Shown: positions 1-10,046, counted from the stretch's first letter. The stretch is 64,000 nt of DNA from Plantago ovata (GCA_028274465.1 CM051457.1:16565097-16629096); one strand, 5' to 3'. Numbers and translations are program-made. The notes: generated from the sequence alone by a model not told the origin.

Positions 1-217
1 ACTGCGTAACTTCATAACTGTTGATCATTCTTTCGACTGGTTTTACCTGATGAATATGAGTCTGCTGAGGCTGATACTGGTAAAGAAAAGTTCTTGTGGA
101 ATTCTGTGTAACTGTTGGATTTGTTGCTGCAGACGACTTTACATTCTTCTCAATGTATACATCTACTAAATTAAAGCCTTCGATAGCTATGCTGACAAGA
201 TCTTCTTCTGCAGACAT
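1..217 (-). CDS. Small unrecognised protein, copy A (3' end outside window)
   Basis: Open minus-strand frame starting at the ATG at 217-215 and running off the left edge, so the C-terminus is missing. The N-terminus reads MSAEEDLVSIAIEGFNLVD, an acidic probable helix, followed by a Q/Y-rich stretch (YQYQPQQT) and the block IHQVKPVERMINSYEVTQ. It is homologous along its whole visible length to the copies at 2295, 7234 and 9543, and the ATG position is conserved in all four. There is no signal peptide or membrane segment. A TATA box lies near 300-308. I do not recognise the family and assign no function. The start and frame are secure; function is unknown. Confidence 0.75.
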   Translation of the reverse strand, partial: MSAEEDLVSIAIEGFNLVDVYIEKNVKSSAATNPTVTQNSTRTFLYQYQPQQTHIHQVKPVERMINSYEVTQ

Positions 218-299
218 ATTGTTGAAGGAAATAATAAGTTGGTTATGTATTAGAATGTTTTCAAGTTTTTTCTTGTTTATATCATCAAATTTCTTCCCC

Positions 300-308
300 C
301 TTTATATA
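300..308 (-). promoter_or_regulatory. TATA box of small-gene copy A
   Basis: On the minus strand this reads CTATCTATATAAAGG, about 85 bp before the ATG. The TATA and the bases just before it (GATGAGCTATCTATATAAA) match the same region of the other copies, so this is probably a shared core promoter. Confidence 0.6.
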
Positions 309-499
309 GATAGCTCATCATCAGTACTGGACAGAGAACTAAAAAAGAAGACAAAAATATCTTAGGAAATAAAAGCTACCCCCTTCAAAAAGAATCTGAT
401 TCCCTTGATGAATCAGTTCACAACCAGAAAGAATTTAATATGGTTAAGCAAGAATATCTGTTATTTTAACTAACAAGTTTATCGGAGTATCTCATTCGC

Positions 500-535
500 A
501 AGTGAAAACAGGACCTGCTGAAGATGTGTTCACTT
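500..535. repeat. Imperfect hairpin upstream of copy A
   Basis: Arms AAGTGAAAACA and TGTGTTCACTT (10 of 11 bases complementary) are separated by 14 bases (GGACCTGCTGAAGA). It lies about 283 bp upstream of the copy A ATG. Related copies lie at 7774, 8352 and 10047, with one arm at 2074. Confidence 0.7.
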
Positions 536-904
536 GTTAGTGGCTTCAGCAGGACTGATTCTGTTTCCAGAAATTTTTCTTTAATCTAGTTCATGATTTT
601 GGTAAATTTTATACTTGACCAGAACATTGAATAGATTAAACTTTCTTGTATCAAATTAAAGATCACATTTACATAAACAAATATGTCTCAGAATCTACGA
701 AAGACTACATAAGTGACCGCTATTATTTTGGAATTTTGAAACTAATAAGAAGTATTAATCTTTATTCTTTAGGTTTCTACAAACCCCATCTTTAATACCT
801 TATTAGTTAACTTTCAAAATATTGTATGCTCATATCAAACTGGAATTAACTAACCTGATCATATGTGAACATATTTAGGAAGAAACTGCATTTGATCAGC
901 AAGT

Positions 905-1052
905 TCAGAGGTAAGAACAAGCAATTATTGAGATACGAAAGCATGTACTCTCTCTATATCCTGGGACCTGATATATATATATGGAATAAAATGATCAGAT
1001 TGCTAGTTCTCTGAAGTCTGCACTACTCGAGAAGCCATATGGCAAACAAATA
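905..1052 (+). repeat. Intergenic repeat R (copy 1 of 3)
   Basis: A stretch with landmarks GAAAGCATGT, CTGGGACCTG, GATCAGATTGC and ACTCGAGAA recurs in the same orientation at about 8690-8815 and inverted at about 1612-1745. It appears to be the spacer between the small gene and the BBE gene in the ancestral duplication unit. No coding potential is seen. Confidence 0.6.
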
Positions 1053-1099
1053 TCATCGCTAGCTAAGCTAGTTAATTGATATATAGTCTGATAATCTGA

Positions 1100-1485
1100 T
1101 TGATTATGGCACTTAATCAGAAAATAAGCAGTGAATACATCGTGTTCCCCCATAGAAAAGGTAACATTTGCACTATACAGTATCTAATTGAATGGGAAGT
1201 TGAGGATAATGCCAAAGACAAGGATTACATTGACTGGATAAGGTCATTGTATGATTTAATGCCTTATGTTTCATCACAACCGAGGGCTGCATATATAAAC
1301 TACATGGACTTCAATCTTGGAGTAATTGAGTGGTTTAATAGCAGTGAAGCAGTGACTGATCCTGAAGAATTATGATAGATTGGTGAGAGCACAAACAATG
1401 ACCGATCTGATCCCTTCAATGTTTTCAAAAATCAACAAGGGATTCCCCCATTATATATAGCCTATGGCAGAGCATTTACATGAAA
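1100..1485 (+). pseudogene. Berberine bridge enzyme-like 3' fragment (pseudogene)
   Basis: Translation gives residues matching the C-terminal third of the intact BBE at 10707-12634: ISSEYIVFPHRKGNICTIQY, then [13 protein letters not shown]. The frame then stops after DPEEL. The segment equivalent to [13 protein letters not shown] is deleted, and homology resumes out of frame at YDRLVRAQT, then VFKNQQGIPP and AYGRAFT near 1430-1480. No upstream catalytic part (FAD-linking His or Cys) is present. This is a decayed partial copy in opposite orientation to the intact gene, sitting in the spacer of an inverted duplication of the small gene. Confidence 0.85.
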
Positions 1486-1611
1486 AGATGAAGTAATGTC
1501 TCTGAGAGCTGCTAACAAGTCCAGAGAACAGTTCAGTTAGACTACATGCAGGGATACTACCTTTGTCTGTATTATTTTATTAGTTCGGGTATGTAACAAT
1601 AATACTTATTT

Positions 1612-1745
1612 GCCATCTGGATTCTCGATTATTGTATATTTTATACAAGTTGCTAGACTCGCTATCTGATCTTTTACAGCATATATCAGGTCCCATAATA
1701 AAGAGAGACAAACATGCTTTCGAACCTCAATAATTTGTAACAGTT
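1612..1745 (-). repeat. Intergenic repeat R (inverted copy)
   Basis: The reverse complement of this stretch matches 905-1052 and 8690-8815, including CATGCTTTCG, CAGGTCCCA and TTTGCCATCTGGATTCTCGA. Together with 905-1052 it forms the arms of a large inverted duplication around the BBE pseudogene. Confidence 0.6.
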
Positions 1746-2196
1746 TAAACGCATGACAGTCCCAGGGTTCTGCTTGTGCTTTCTTGAAACATATCCTTGC
1801 TACTAAATATATATACGTTAATTTGCAAATCCAAAGCTTACAACTTATTAGTTTCACTACGAAATTAATTCCAAAATGCTAGCAATCACTTCTATGGTCT
1901 TTCATAGATAGTAATAGATCCTGAGACATATTTGTTCATGTTAATGTGATTTTACTTTGATACAATAAAGTTTTATCTGTTCACTGTTCTCTGCAAGCAC
2001 AAAAAAAAACAAAATCAACATTAATTCCTCAAAATTTCTGAAATACAGACCAGTCCTGCTCGCAAGCCACTAATAAGTGAACACATCACCAACATATGAA
2101 TTATTGCTGATTGTGAACAGATTCAAGTGAATCAGATTCTTTTTTCATAAGATATTTTGCTTTTCTAAATTCTCTGCCCACTGACGATGAGCTATC

Positions 2197-2205
2197 TATA
2201 TAAAG
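2197..2205 (+). promoter_or_regulatory. TATA box of small-gene copy B
   Basis: TATATAAAG about 90 bp before the ATG at 2295, preceded by CTGACGATGAGCTATC, which is shared with the other copies. Confidence 0.65.
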
Positions 2206-2294
2206 AGGGAAGAAATTTGATGATTTGAGCTAAGAAAAAACTTGAAAACATTCTAATAATATAAGCAACTTAAATTATTTCCTGCATCAACATC

Positions 2295-2564
2295 ATGTCT
2301 GCTAAAGAAGATCTTGTCAGCATAGCTATCGAAGGCATCAATTTAGTAGATGAATACATCGAGAAGAACGGAAGATCTGCAGCAAGAAATCCAGCAGTCA
2401 CACAGAAATCAACAAGAACTTGTCTTTACCAGTATCAGCCTCAGCAGACTTATATTCATCAGGTGAAACCAGTTGAAAGAATGATCAACAGGTATGAAGT
2501 TACGCAGTTTGGGAATGGTGTGGCGGTTATAGACTACTCAAAGAGGAAATCTGCAGCTTATTAG
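2295..2564 (+). CDS. Small unrecognised protein, copy B (89 aa)
   Basis: Complete single-exon frame from the ATG at 2295 to TAG, 89 residues. Order of features: acidic N-terminal helix (MSAKEDLVSIAIEGINLVDE, 1-20), basic linker, Q/Y-rich segment (YQYQPQQT, about 46-53), a conserved block (HQVKPVERMINRYEVT) and a basic C-terminus (GNGVAVIDYSKRKSAAY). There is no signal peptide or membrane span, so it is predicted soluble. The conserved blocks are shared by all copies while the linker varies in length, which suggests selection on the blocks. A TATA box and the mirrored upstream region support transcription. Function and family are not recognised. Confidence 0.8.
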   Translation: MSAKEDLVSIAIEGINLVDEYIEKNGRSAARNPAVTQKSTRTCLYQYQPQQTYIHQVKPVERMINRYEVTQFGNGVAVIDYSKRKSAAY

Positions 2565-2599
2565 AGAAACTGTAGTTAGGCTTGCTCTTGTATTACATA

Positions 2600-3345
2600 A
2601 GCTTGCTTGTACTATGTGTTTCTATTAGGGGAGTCACCAAGTACATGTATATTGTAGTGGTAAGTTGATCTGTGAGACTTTTGCATGTGTTAATATATAT
2701 GGAAAGTATTTTCGGCTTTAGAGATGGATTATATACATATTAATCTCCCTATGGTACAATAACAACAGTTGCTATAATCAGGGTGTGTGAGTTTGCGGTG
2801 CCCTGCCATAAAAGGTACTCTTGCTCCTTGTCTAAGTAGAGGAAATTCTTCTTCTTACATTTAACAAGTTAAGTAATCAAACACATCATAAGCATACTCA
2901 AGCTTTAAAAACCGTGCAAAAATCAAATCTAAAGACTTCATTGATAGTAAAGAAATTAAACTTATAATCCCTTCATAATTGCCATGCTTTAAGTATTCTT
3001 CCAAGCATTTCAAGCAAAATCATATTCTTGTTTCCACTACAAGGAAACCTAGCCGTTGAGAGGAAAGATTCCTCTTGATCAATACATGTGACTGATAGTA
3101 GCAACTAAGAGGAATCATATGAAATGGAAAACGCTTACATAGAAAAGAGTGCATCATATCCATTTCATGTAATTTCACAAAATACCAGTTCATTCACTAA
3201 ACAATGTATATATCAAAATTAACTAATTTATAAGCTAGTTTATTAGCTACCAACCCGCTTATAAACTAGTTTTGCAAAGAGTGACTAAATCAAAATTCCA
3301 AAAAACAAAATACAATCGAATATTCAATGAAAGAAGTAAAAACTC
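2600..3345. other. Spacer, no gene seen
   Basis: AT-rich DNA downstream of copy B. I see no long frame, tandem repeat or clear transposon end. Confidence 0.5.
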
Positions 3346-3900
3346 TTCATAGGTAAATTTCATATGATACCCCTTATAACTCTCCCTACAATTTGGAGAA
3401 TTACATATAAGTTCAATTTGAGTTTACCAAGGCTAATTAGACAAATATACCCATGAATTCTTAAAAGAAAATGTATTCATTTCGTTAAAAAAAAAAAAAA
3501 AATTATATTTTATCCCACATAAATTGCAAATTTACCCACACGATAAATAGTATCAATGCCTTGCTTAAAATAGTATAATGTTTTCCAACTCAATCATAAA
3601 AAAAAATTCACAACTCCAATTTTGAAGTTGTTTAGCACTCTGAATCGAAGTTGTTCTACAGCATTTCACATCTTGGGCATTTGACAATTGGAAATAGCTC
3701 CAAATTTTCTTCATATGGGAGGGTATGTGTTATGTATGTGAATGTGTGTTTTACTGTAAGTGAATTAATAAAGAAGTAGAAAAGTAAATTTAAAAATATA
3801 TTTAAATGAAAATTAATTATAATAGGTACTTAATTACTTGAAATTCTTGAAGTAACTGGACACATTATTCTAATAAAAAGTATCTATTTTTAAAGTAGAA
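3345..3900. mobile_element. Probable non-autonomous DNA element, degraded
   Basis: Begins with GGTAAATTTCATATGATACC and contains short palindromic blocks (CTCCAATTTTGAAGTTG; CTGAATCGAAGTTGTT) like those in the element at 28850-29710. The right end is not resolved and no transposase is seen. Confidence 0.4.
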
Positions 3901-4005
3901 TTTCAGGGTTAGAGTGTTCACATAAATTTTGTTGACTTTTGGACCTTGCGCAATTACTAATTAGAAAACTTATTAAAAGGACTTATACGTACAGATGTAA
4001 CTATC

Positions 4006-5544
4006 AAATGTTAGGGAACAAAAGGGAAATCAAAAACAGCGCAATTGTTGAAGATGACATTTTTTTTGGAATCAAGACTGCAAATCTCTCATTTCCACCA
4101 ATCAAAATAGTATCGTCGATCCGAAGATCCAGACGTAGCCACATTCCGGCCAAATGTTCTCAAAATAACTCATCTAGACACAAATTTACATATCTGCTAC
4201 ACTGAATGCTAACAATTATAAGTTATAGCAGTAAACAGCCAGACTTGCATCCTCCAAACATCTAATACGTATATTCTCTCTAATCTCTTCCTCAATACGC
4301 ACACAGAAAGGTTGCTGGTTATAAAGTTTAGCATTCCGATTTCTCCATACTGTGTAAATCGTCTCAGCAAAGGCTATTTTAAGTAGTCGTGCCTTCAGCG
4401 TTTTGCCCTGTGTAGCTCGCTTCAACCACTCCAATTCCTCTGTGAACTTTTGCGGCATATGACTGATTCGCTGCCATTGTAGTATTTTCAACCATACTAG
4501 TCTAGTACTGCCGCATTCAAAAAAGAGATGATCAACACTCTCTTGCTGTCCACATATAACACAACTATCATCATCACTCATTCCCATACGTAAAAGCCGA
4601 TCTTTGGTGTCTAGTCGGTTCAAACAACACATCCAAACAGTGAACTGTGCTCGCGGACGGGCCTTATTCCCAAAGAAGATTTTACGCCAATGTACAGCAG
4701 GTAAATCACCCCGTAACTCTATGTATACTGCTGCCGTTTCAAACTTTCCCACTATACTAGCATTCTGCCAAGTTTGCAATTGCAGAACGCGATCCCGCAG
4801 CTTCAAAATGCGGCGCATCACCCATGAACAATTGGCACCAGGTTCATATGCTTCTATGGTAGTCCCTTTCATATAATATCCATGAATCCATCTGACCCAA
4901 AGACGATCAGTTTTCTGACTAAGATGCCATAGAAGCTTTGTAAGTGTTGCTGCATTCCATTCCAGTAACGAAATCAGGTTGAGGCCCCCCTGATTTCTAG
5001 TGTTACAAACCGTAGCCCATGCAATAGGAGCCTTACGAGTTTGTTCATCAGTTCCACTCCATAGAAAGGATCGACAGTGAGCTTCAATTCGCAATAATAC
5101 TTGTTTCGGTATCGGAAAAATCTGCATCCAATAATTTGTAGTTGAAAAGAGCACACTCTTAATCAATTGTACTCGTCCCGCATAACTGAGAAGGCGAGAA
5201 GTCCAATGTCGTATGCGGCTCAACACCTTATCAATCAAAGGTTGATATTTACCGAAGCCATATATGCATTGTGGAGGGCCAGGAATGTGAAGATTTTTTA
5301 TCAAACTCATTTTAATATGCATGTTGTCGAAGAGATAAAGCAAGTAGTCAAGTCTCGTTGTATTGGAGATGAAAATTTACTAGTTATTGTTGTAGCCTAT
5401 TCTAGATGGGAGGCTAAGTAGATATCTGGTTTAATTGTGCTCCATTGTGAATTGTCTGGATCTACGGATCGACAAACTGTTTTGAATGTTTTGGAATAAA
5501 AAGTAAGCAATTTTGGTTCCAAAAAAAAAAAAAAATGTTAGGGA
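4006..5544 (+). mobile_element. LINE 3' fragment (plus strand), host of a nested LINE
   Basis: A 5'-truncated LINE 3' end on the plus strand. The coding part is split. 4018-4059 encodes TKGKSKTAQLLKMT and 5248-5421 continues in frame as FTEAIYALWRARN and on to a stop. A 3' UTR follows, then a poly-A run at about 5521-5535. The two halves joined match the C-terminus of the nested element (KARLLKIAFAETIYTVWRNRN). The direct repeat AAATGTTAGGGA at 4006-4017 and 5533-5544 is the target-site duplication. The element is dead. Confidence 0.8.
4060..5247 (-). mobile_element. LINE ORF2 C-terminal fragment, inserted into an older LINE
   Basis: The minus strand from 5247 encodes the end of a non-LTR reverse transcriptase polyprotein. 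It starts near KYQPLIDKVLSRIRHW, includes LLSYAGRVQLIKSVL, then the zf-RVT region (CVICGQQESVDHLFFECG), and stops at 4216. A 3' UTR with a homologous end (TTCCAAAAAAAA read on the minus strand) reaches 4060. The 5' part with the catalytic reverse transcriptase motifs and the endonuclease is missing, so it cannot be autonomous. Target-site remnants may be AAGATGACATTT on the left and AGGTTGATATTT on the right (9 of 12 match), consistent with an old insertion. Confidence 0.88.
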
Positions 5545-5867
5545 CCAATTTGATAAACAGTTATTTAGTAGGGATATCAAATGTAATAAACTCTTCGAGA
5601 TATAATTAGTCATAATTTTCCTTCCCTCCAATATAGGATTTGTTTACATAGTATAAAAATCAAAACCAATCATAATCTGATGATACTATTAATTAAGTAA
5701 CTTCTTGGTGATCTTCATGCCAGAATCAGGGCAAATATAATTAATTCATAATTTCCTTGAGTACTTCATGATATAACTATATATACACCGTGAAACCATG
5801 AACTTCTAACCCCCCAAGCTAAAGAAAATATTTCTGAAGCCGAAAAAAATAAGAGTTTAGGAAGAAA

Positions 5868-6434
5868 ATGAAAGGTGTAAATGTTGTTATTGCAGTATCA
5901 CTGTTACTGGTTATCGGAAACATTGTCGTGATCATGGCAATTGGTGATCCAGAGTGCGGGGATTACTGCGGTAAAAAGTGCTTGCAGGGTGCCGTTGGTA
6001 TATTTGATCCAACTTTCTGCTACAATCAATGTCATGAATGCTGTCTCAGCGGCAAGTGTGTGCCACCACCAGCCAAAAAACAAGGGTATGTACCACTCGA
6101 TCCAAATGCCCTTTTTTTTTTTAAACCGTAAAAAAATTACATACCGGTGACAAAGTAAAACGAGAACATAAGAAATGCTCAACAACGAAAACCATAGAAG
6201 GTTTATTTATTCTGTCCGTCTCTATTTAAGTTACATGTACATCTGCTTTGTTCATCAATTGACTTTCAAATTAAAGTCTCATGCCTATTTTTGATTGTTT
6301 CAATTGGCTTAATAATTAATGCATATTCTCATTACAATACATTTTTCAGGTTTGAATCAGGAATGAACGTGCAACTGGAGCGATTCAACAAGCAGACAAG
6401 ATCTGTTACGTCAAGACCAAATTCTATGAGCTAG
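5868..6434 (+). CDS. Small secreted cysteine-rich peptide (100 aa, 2 exons)
   Basis: Exon 1 is 5868-6085 and exon 2 is 6350-6434, joined by a GT-AG intron (donor GTATGT, acceptor TTTTTCAG); together 303 nt, 100 residues. Residues 1-25 (MKGVNVVIAVSLLLVIGNIV...) form a signal peptide. The mature part has eight cysteines in the pattern C-x3-C-x3-C-x12-C-x3-C-x2-C-C-x4-C, then a proline-rich turn (CVPPPAKK) and a basic tail. Without splicing the frame runs into a poly-T tract and stops after 87 aa with the same cysteine domain. A TATA-like CTATATATAC lies near 5778. The pattern does not fit the 12-Cys GASA/snakin family, and I do not recognise it. A defence or signalling peptide is possible but is only inference. 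Confidence 0.6.
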
Positions 6435-6932
6435 ACAAAATGTTTGTTGATATCGTGTTGATATCTTGAATTGATGTAATTTTTATTCAAATAAATGACT
6501 GTCTTATTTTTAATGCATGAAAGAATTAATAAATTAAACAACTTTACAACATATATATTCTGGTTTGTTGATTTTCATTCTTACCCAATAAAATATTTAG
6601 GCCGGGGTGTGCGTTTTATGTCTTTTAGTGGTGGATTTCGTACCTAGCTTGTTCCAGGAGCTAAGAATTTAATCTCACCTCCTTTTAGTCAAGGAGCAAG
6701 AGGACTTCTTATGGCAGGGTACTGCATAAATTCGAACACCAAGATTATCGCAAGTTCACAACTAGTAATTTTGTACTTTGGCCTTTGGGGGAGGCTATTG
6801 CTAATGTATGCAATGCAATCCAAAAGCTGTAAGCACTTGTATATATAATATATTATATATAGATTACCACTTGAAGAAGTGCATACATTACCACCGCATA
6901 TAGGTACTAGCTAGCTAGTGGCTACCTAATAT
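6435..6932. other. Spacer, no gene seen
   Basis: 3' flank of the cysteine-rich gene and AT-rich DNA. Nothing supported. Confidence 0.4.
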
Positions 6933-7170
6933 ATACTTCTTCCGTTTCATTAATAAGTTCCTAAGGGGACTATTTATCGCGACCGTTCACCACGTGTAAC
7001 TCCTAAATTACATTAAATAAAAATATAAGAAAATTATATTATGAAATTAAATGGAGTATATTTTCATAATCAACTTTTAATTTATACATACATTTTAATT
7101 TAAAAGCTATACGTGATCAAAGGTCGCGATGAATAGTTCCCTTAGGAACTTCTTAATGAAACTGAGGTAT
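6933..7170. mobile_element. Stowaway-like MITE
   Basis: Inverted ends of about 50 bp: left TACTTCTTCCGTTTCATTAA, right end complementary to TACCTCAGTTTCATTAAGAA. Both continue into AAGTTCCTAAGGG and ATCGCGACC. The interior is AT-rich without coding potential. TA dinucleotides flank it. Confidence 0.75.
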
Positions 7171-7233
7171 ATAGGATCACCTAACACAAGCAAGCTTAAG
7201 TAATACAAGAGCAAGCCTAAATACATGGTTTCT

Positions 7234-7497
7234 CTAATAAGCTGTAGATTTCCTCTTTGAGTAGTCCATAGCCGATATGCCATTCCCAAACCGCGTAACT
7301 TCGTTGATCATTCTTTCGACTGGTTTCACTTGATGAATATGTGTCTGCTGTAGCTGATACTGGTAATGACAAGTTCTCTTTGGTTTGTGTGGAACTGTTG
7401 GATTTCTTGCTGCACACCTTCCATTTTTCTTGTCATATTCATCGACTAAACCAAAGCCTTCAATAGCTATTCTAGCAAGATCTTCTTCAGCTGACAT
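7234..7497 (-). CDS. Small unrecognised protein, copy C (87 aa)
   Basis: Complete minus-strand frame, 87 residues from the ATG that aligns with the other copies (7497-7495). An in-frame ATG three codons earlier (MYN) exists but is not conserved. It keeps the acidic start (MSAEEDLARIAIEGFGLVDE), the Q/Y segment (YQYQLQQT), HQVKPVERMI and the end DYSKRKSTAY. It is the most diverged copy: two residues are lost after MIN (MINEVT against MINRYEVT) and the linker is changed (PHKPKRTC). The weak TATA (CAATATAAAA, 7582-7589) and an upstream hairpin at 7774-7809 are retained. Function unknown. Confidence 0.72.
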   Translation of the reverse strand: MSAEEDLARIAIEGFGLVDEYDKKNGRCAARNPTVPHKPKRTCHYQYQLQQTHIHQVKPVERMINEVTRFGNGISAMDYSKRKSTAY

Positions 7498-7773
7498 ATT
7501 GTACATGCAAGAAATAAGTTACTGAGATATTATTGGAATGTTGTTTTTTGCTATAAATGTAGCGAATGATCAGTCAAGTCTTTTATATTGATAGTTCATT
7601 GTCAGTGAGTGGACAGAGAATAAAAAATAGGTTCTTACTGAAGAAAAAGCAGATGCCTTAAAAAGAATTGGTCCCTTGAGATCTTCTTGTAAAATTCAAG
7701 GAAGAATATATGGTCACTGATCAAGAATATCTACTACTGTTACTGGCCATGTTACCCAGGCCTATTCAAATGC

Positions 7774-7809
7774 AAGTGAAAATAGAACCTCCTGGGGATG
7801 TGTTCACTT
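7774..7809. repeat. Imperfect hairpin upstream of copy C
   Basis: AAGTGAAAATA ... TGTGTTCACTT, the same element as at 500-535, about 277 bp before the copy C ATG. Confidence 0.6.
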
Positions 7810-8219
7810 GTTAGTTGCTCGCCAGCAAGAGTGATTCTCTTTTCAGAAAACTTCCATTGCTTTCAACAGTAGGTGTCTAGGTGATTTTTGGTATATATGA
7901 AGATCTTTCAACAGAGGTTTGAACAAATTAAACACTTTGTTGTATCAAATATCACAAGTTACATGACGCGAATAACCTTTAAATCTCAAAAGTTTCGCCT
8001 CAATTAATTTCAAAATGTATGCTCATATGAGTCATATCATATACTAACAGATTGGCAAATCCTTAAGGGACATAACACCTCTGTCAAATTACCTGATCTG
8101 TATGAACCACAAACATATATATTCAATAAGACAGTGCATGCGACCAACAAGTTTCTAGGACAAGCATAAACAGAACTTCTTATGCTTCTATATATAGTTC
8201 AAAATTACAAACCAATATT

Positions 8220-8815
8220 GAGATTCCGAAGCTTGTTTTCTGCAAATCTGATTCCTCTGAATTAATCTGTTCACAGCCAGGAAGGTTAAAAAATATATTT
8301 GTTACTGATACCAAGTATTAACAAACTCAATTATTGGAGTACATATTTCACAAGTGAAAACACAGGACCTGTAGAAAATGTGTTCGCTTGTTAGTAACGT
8401 AGTGGCTCATCAGCAGGACTAGTTTTGTATTCCAGACATATTTCAGAAATGTAGGTGATGTTGGTAATTTTATCCTTTACCGGAAATTGAATAGATTAAA
8501 CTTTCTTTTATTAAAGTAAGATCACTTACATTTACATGAACAAATATCTCAGAATCTGGAACACTTCAGCTAATTTTGAGACTAATAAGAAGTTTTAAGC
8601 TTTCGGTTTCTGCAAATCTTGAACACTGCAACTTTCCTGGTTCATATCGAGGTAAGCACAAGCAGAACCCTGAAGGGACTACCATTCAAACTGGTCCCAA
8701 TAATTGAGATTCGAAAGCATGTGTTCATTGTTTAATTCTGGGACCTGGAATAAAAAGGATCAGATTGCGACTTGTCTGAAGTCTCCAATACTCGAGAATC
8801 CAGATGGCAAATAAC
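8220..8815. repeat. Orphan promoter region plus repeat R (small gene lost)
   Basis: 8230-8400 resembles the upstream region of the small genes, including the hairpin at 8352-8389. 8690-8815 is a copy of repeat R. No small-gene reading frame accompanies it, so this looks like a duplication unit whose coding part was deleted. Confidence 0.6.
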
Positions 8816-9261
8816 TATCATATGAGAATCTGAATTTATCTTTTTCTTACTAAAAAAAAAATATATTTATGAAAGGACATTGCTTTTGATGGACGAAACA
8901 GAAAAAAGGCAAGGCAATGAAGATAGCTAGCTAAAAGGCTAACTTGAATATGTGATACGAAACAGAAAATGAAAAGAAACGAAGAACTAAAACCATTCAG
9001 GAATGAGAATCAAAGGAACACGAACAGAGCAATAAAAACCATCGAGGTTACATGGACATCCACGGAAATCACCAGAGATTGCACTATACTTCGAATAAGA
9101 GATATTTACAAGAGTCAAACAACGAATTACAACAGTTTTACTGATATTCATCACCAGTGTTCACTAAACTTTAGATTTCAAGCATCCGTACTTACCATAT
9201 CATAATTGATACTTCATCACAAGTGTTCATGCTATTAGCAGGCCGGTGATCAAGCTCTCAG

Positions 9262-9362
9262 GCTTTTCATCTTTTCATGTTTGCTCTCCTATAGGCTTAG
9301 GCTATATCTAGAAAATGAAGGAATCTCGTGTTGATTTCTGAATACATTCAACCAATCGATAT
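9262..9362 (-). pseudogene. BBE-like extreme 3' end fragment
   Basis: Minus-strand translation gives WLNVFRNQHEIPSFSR, matching [16 protein letters not shown] at the end of the intact BBE gene. Only about 100 bp of homology is visible and the reading frame is broken after the last conserved block. It lies just downstream of small-gene copy D, as repeated BBE ends do elsewhere in the locus. Confidence 0.7.
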
Positions 9363-9542
9363 GAAAGAGAGAGCAAGCCGAGAACACTTTTTATATCTAT
9401 TGACACATGAAAAGATGTTACAGACTGTATCAATACATATGTGTACTAGCTAGCTAGCTAGTGACTCCAGTAATTATAGGATCACACGTGCACTACACAA
9501 GGAAGCTTGTGTAATAAAAGAGTAAGCCTAACTACAGATTGG

Positions 9543-9794
9543 CTAATAAGCTGCAGATTTCCTCTTTGAGTAGTCCATAACCGAAACACCATTCCCTAAC
9601 CGCGTAACTTCATACCTGTTGATCATTCTTTCGACTGGTTTCACCTGATGAATTTGAGTCTGCTGAGGCTGATACTGGTAAAGACAAGCTCTTGTTGGAT
9701 TTCTTGCTGTAGGCCTTCCATTCTTCTCGATGTATTCATCTACTAAATTGAAGCCTTCGATAGCTATGCTGACAAGATCTTCTTTAGCTGCCAT
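9543..9794 (-). CDS. Small unrecognised protein, copy D (83 aa)
   Basis: Complete minus-strand frame, 83 residues, starting MAAKEDLVSIAIEGFNLVDE. It has lost six linker residues relative to copy B (about residues 35-40) but keeps YQYQPQQT, HQVKPVERMINRYEVT and the end DYSKRKSAAY. A TATA box (TATATAAAT on the minus strand, 9882-9889) lies about 90 bp upstream, and the hairpin lies at 10047-10082. The in-frame linker loss and intact ends suggest a functional gene. No recognised family. Confidence 0.78.
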   Translation of the reverse strand: MAAKEDLVSIAIEGFNLVDEYIEKNGRPTARNPTRACLYQYQPQQTQIHQVKPVERMINRYEVTRLGNGVSVMDYSKRKSAAY

Positions 9795-9881
9795 ATTGTA
9801 GATGCAGGAAATAAGTTGCTTATATTATTAAAATGTTTTCAAGTTTGTTCTTGCTCAAAATGTATCAACTCTGTTCCCTAT

Positions 9882-9889
9882 TTATATAG
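9882..9889 (-). promoter_or_regulatory. TATA box of small-gene copy D
   Basis: Minus-strand TATATAAAT preceded by CACTGACGACGAGGTATC, matching the core promoter of the other copies. Confidence 0.6.
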
Positions 9890-10046
9890 ATACCTCGTCG
9901 TCAGTGGACAGAGAATAAGTTTGAAACTACTGTGAAAAAAGAATCTTATTCCTTTTGAATCTGTTCACAACCCAGAAGAATATGATATGTTTAAGCAAGA
10001 CGATCTGCTACTGTTACTAACAAATTTATCAGAGTGTATTATTACC

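Noticed and set aside
4060..5544. Twin-priming inversion of a single LINE
   Set aside because: Both orientations contain the same C-terminal region at clear divergence, and the plus-strand half continues at 4018-4059, so two separate insertions explain it better.
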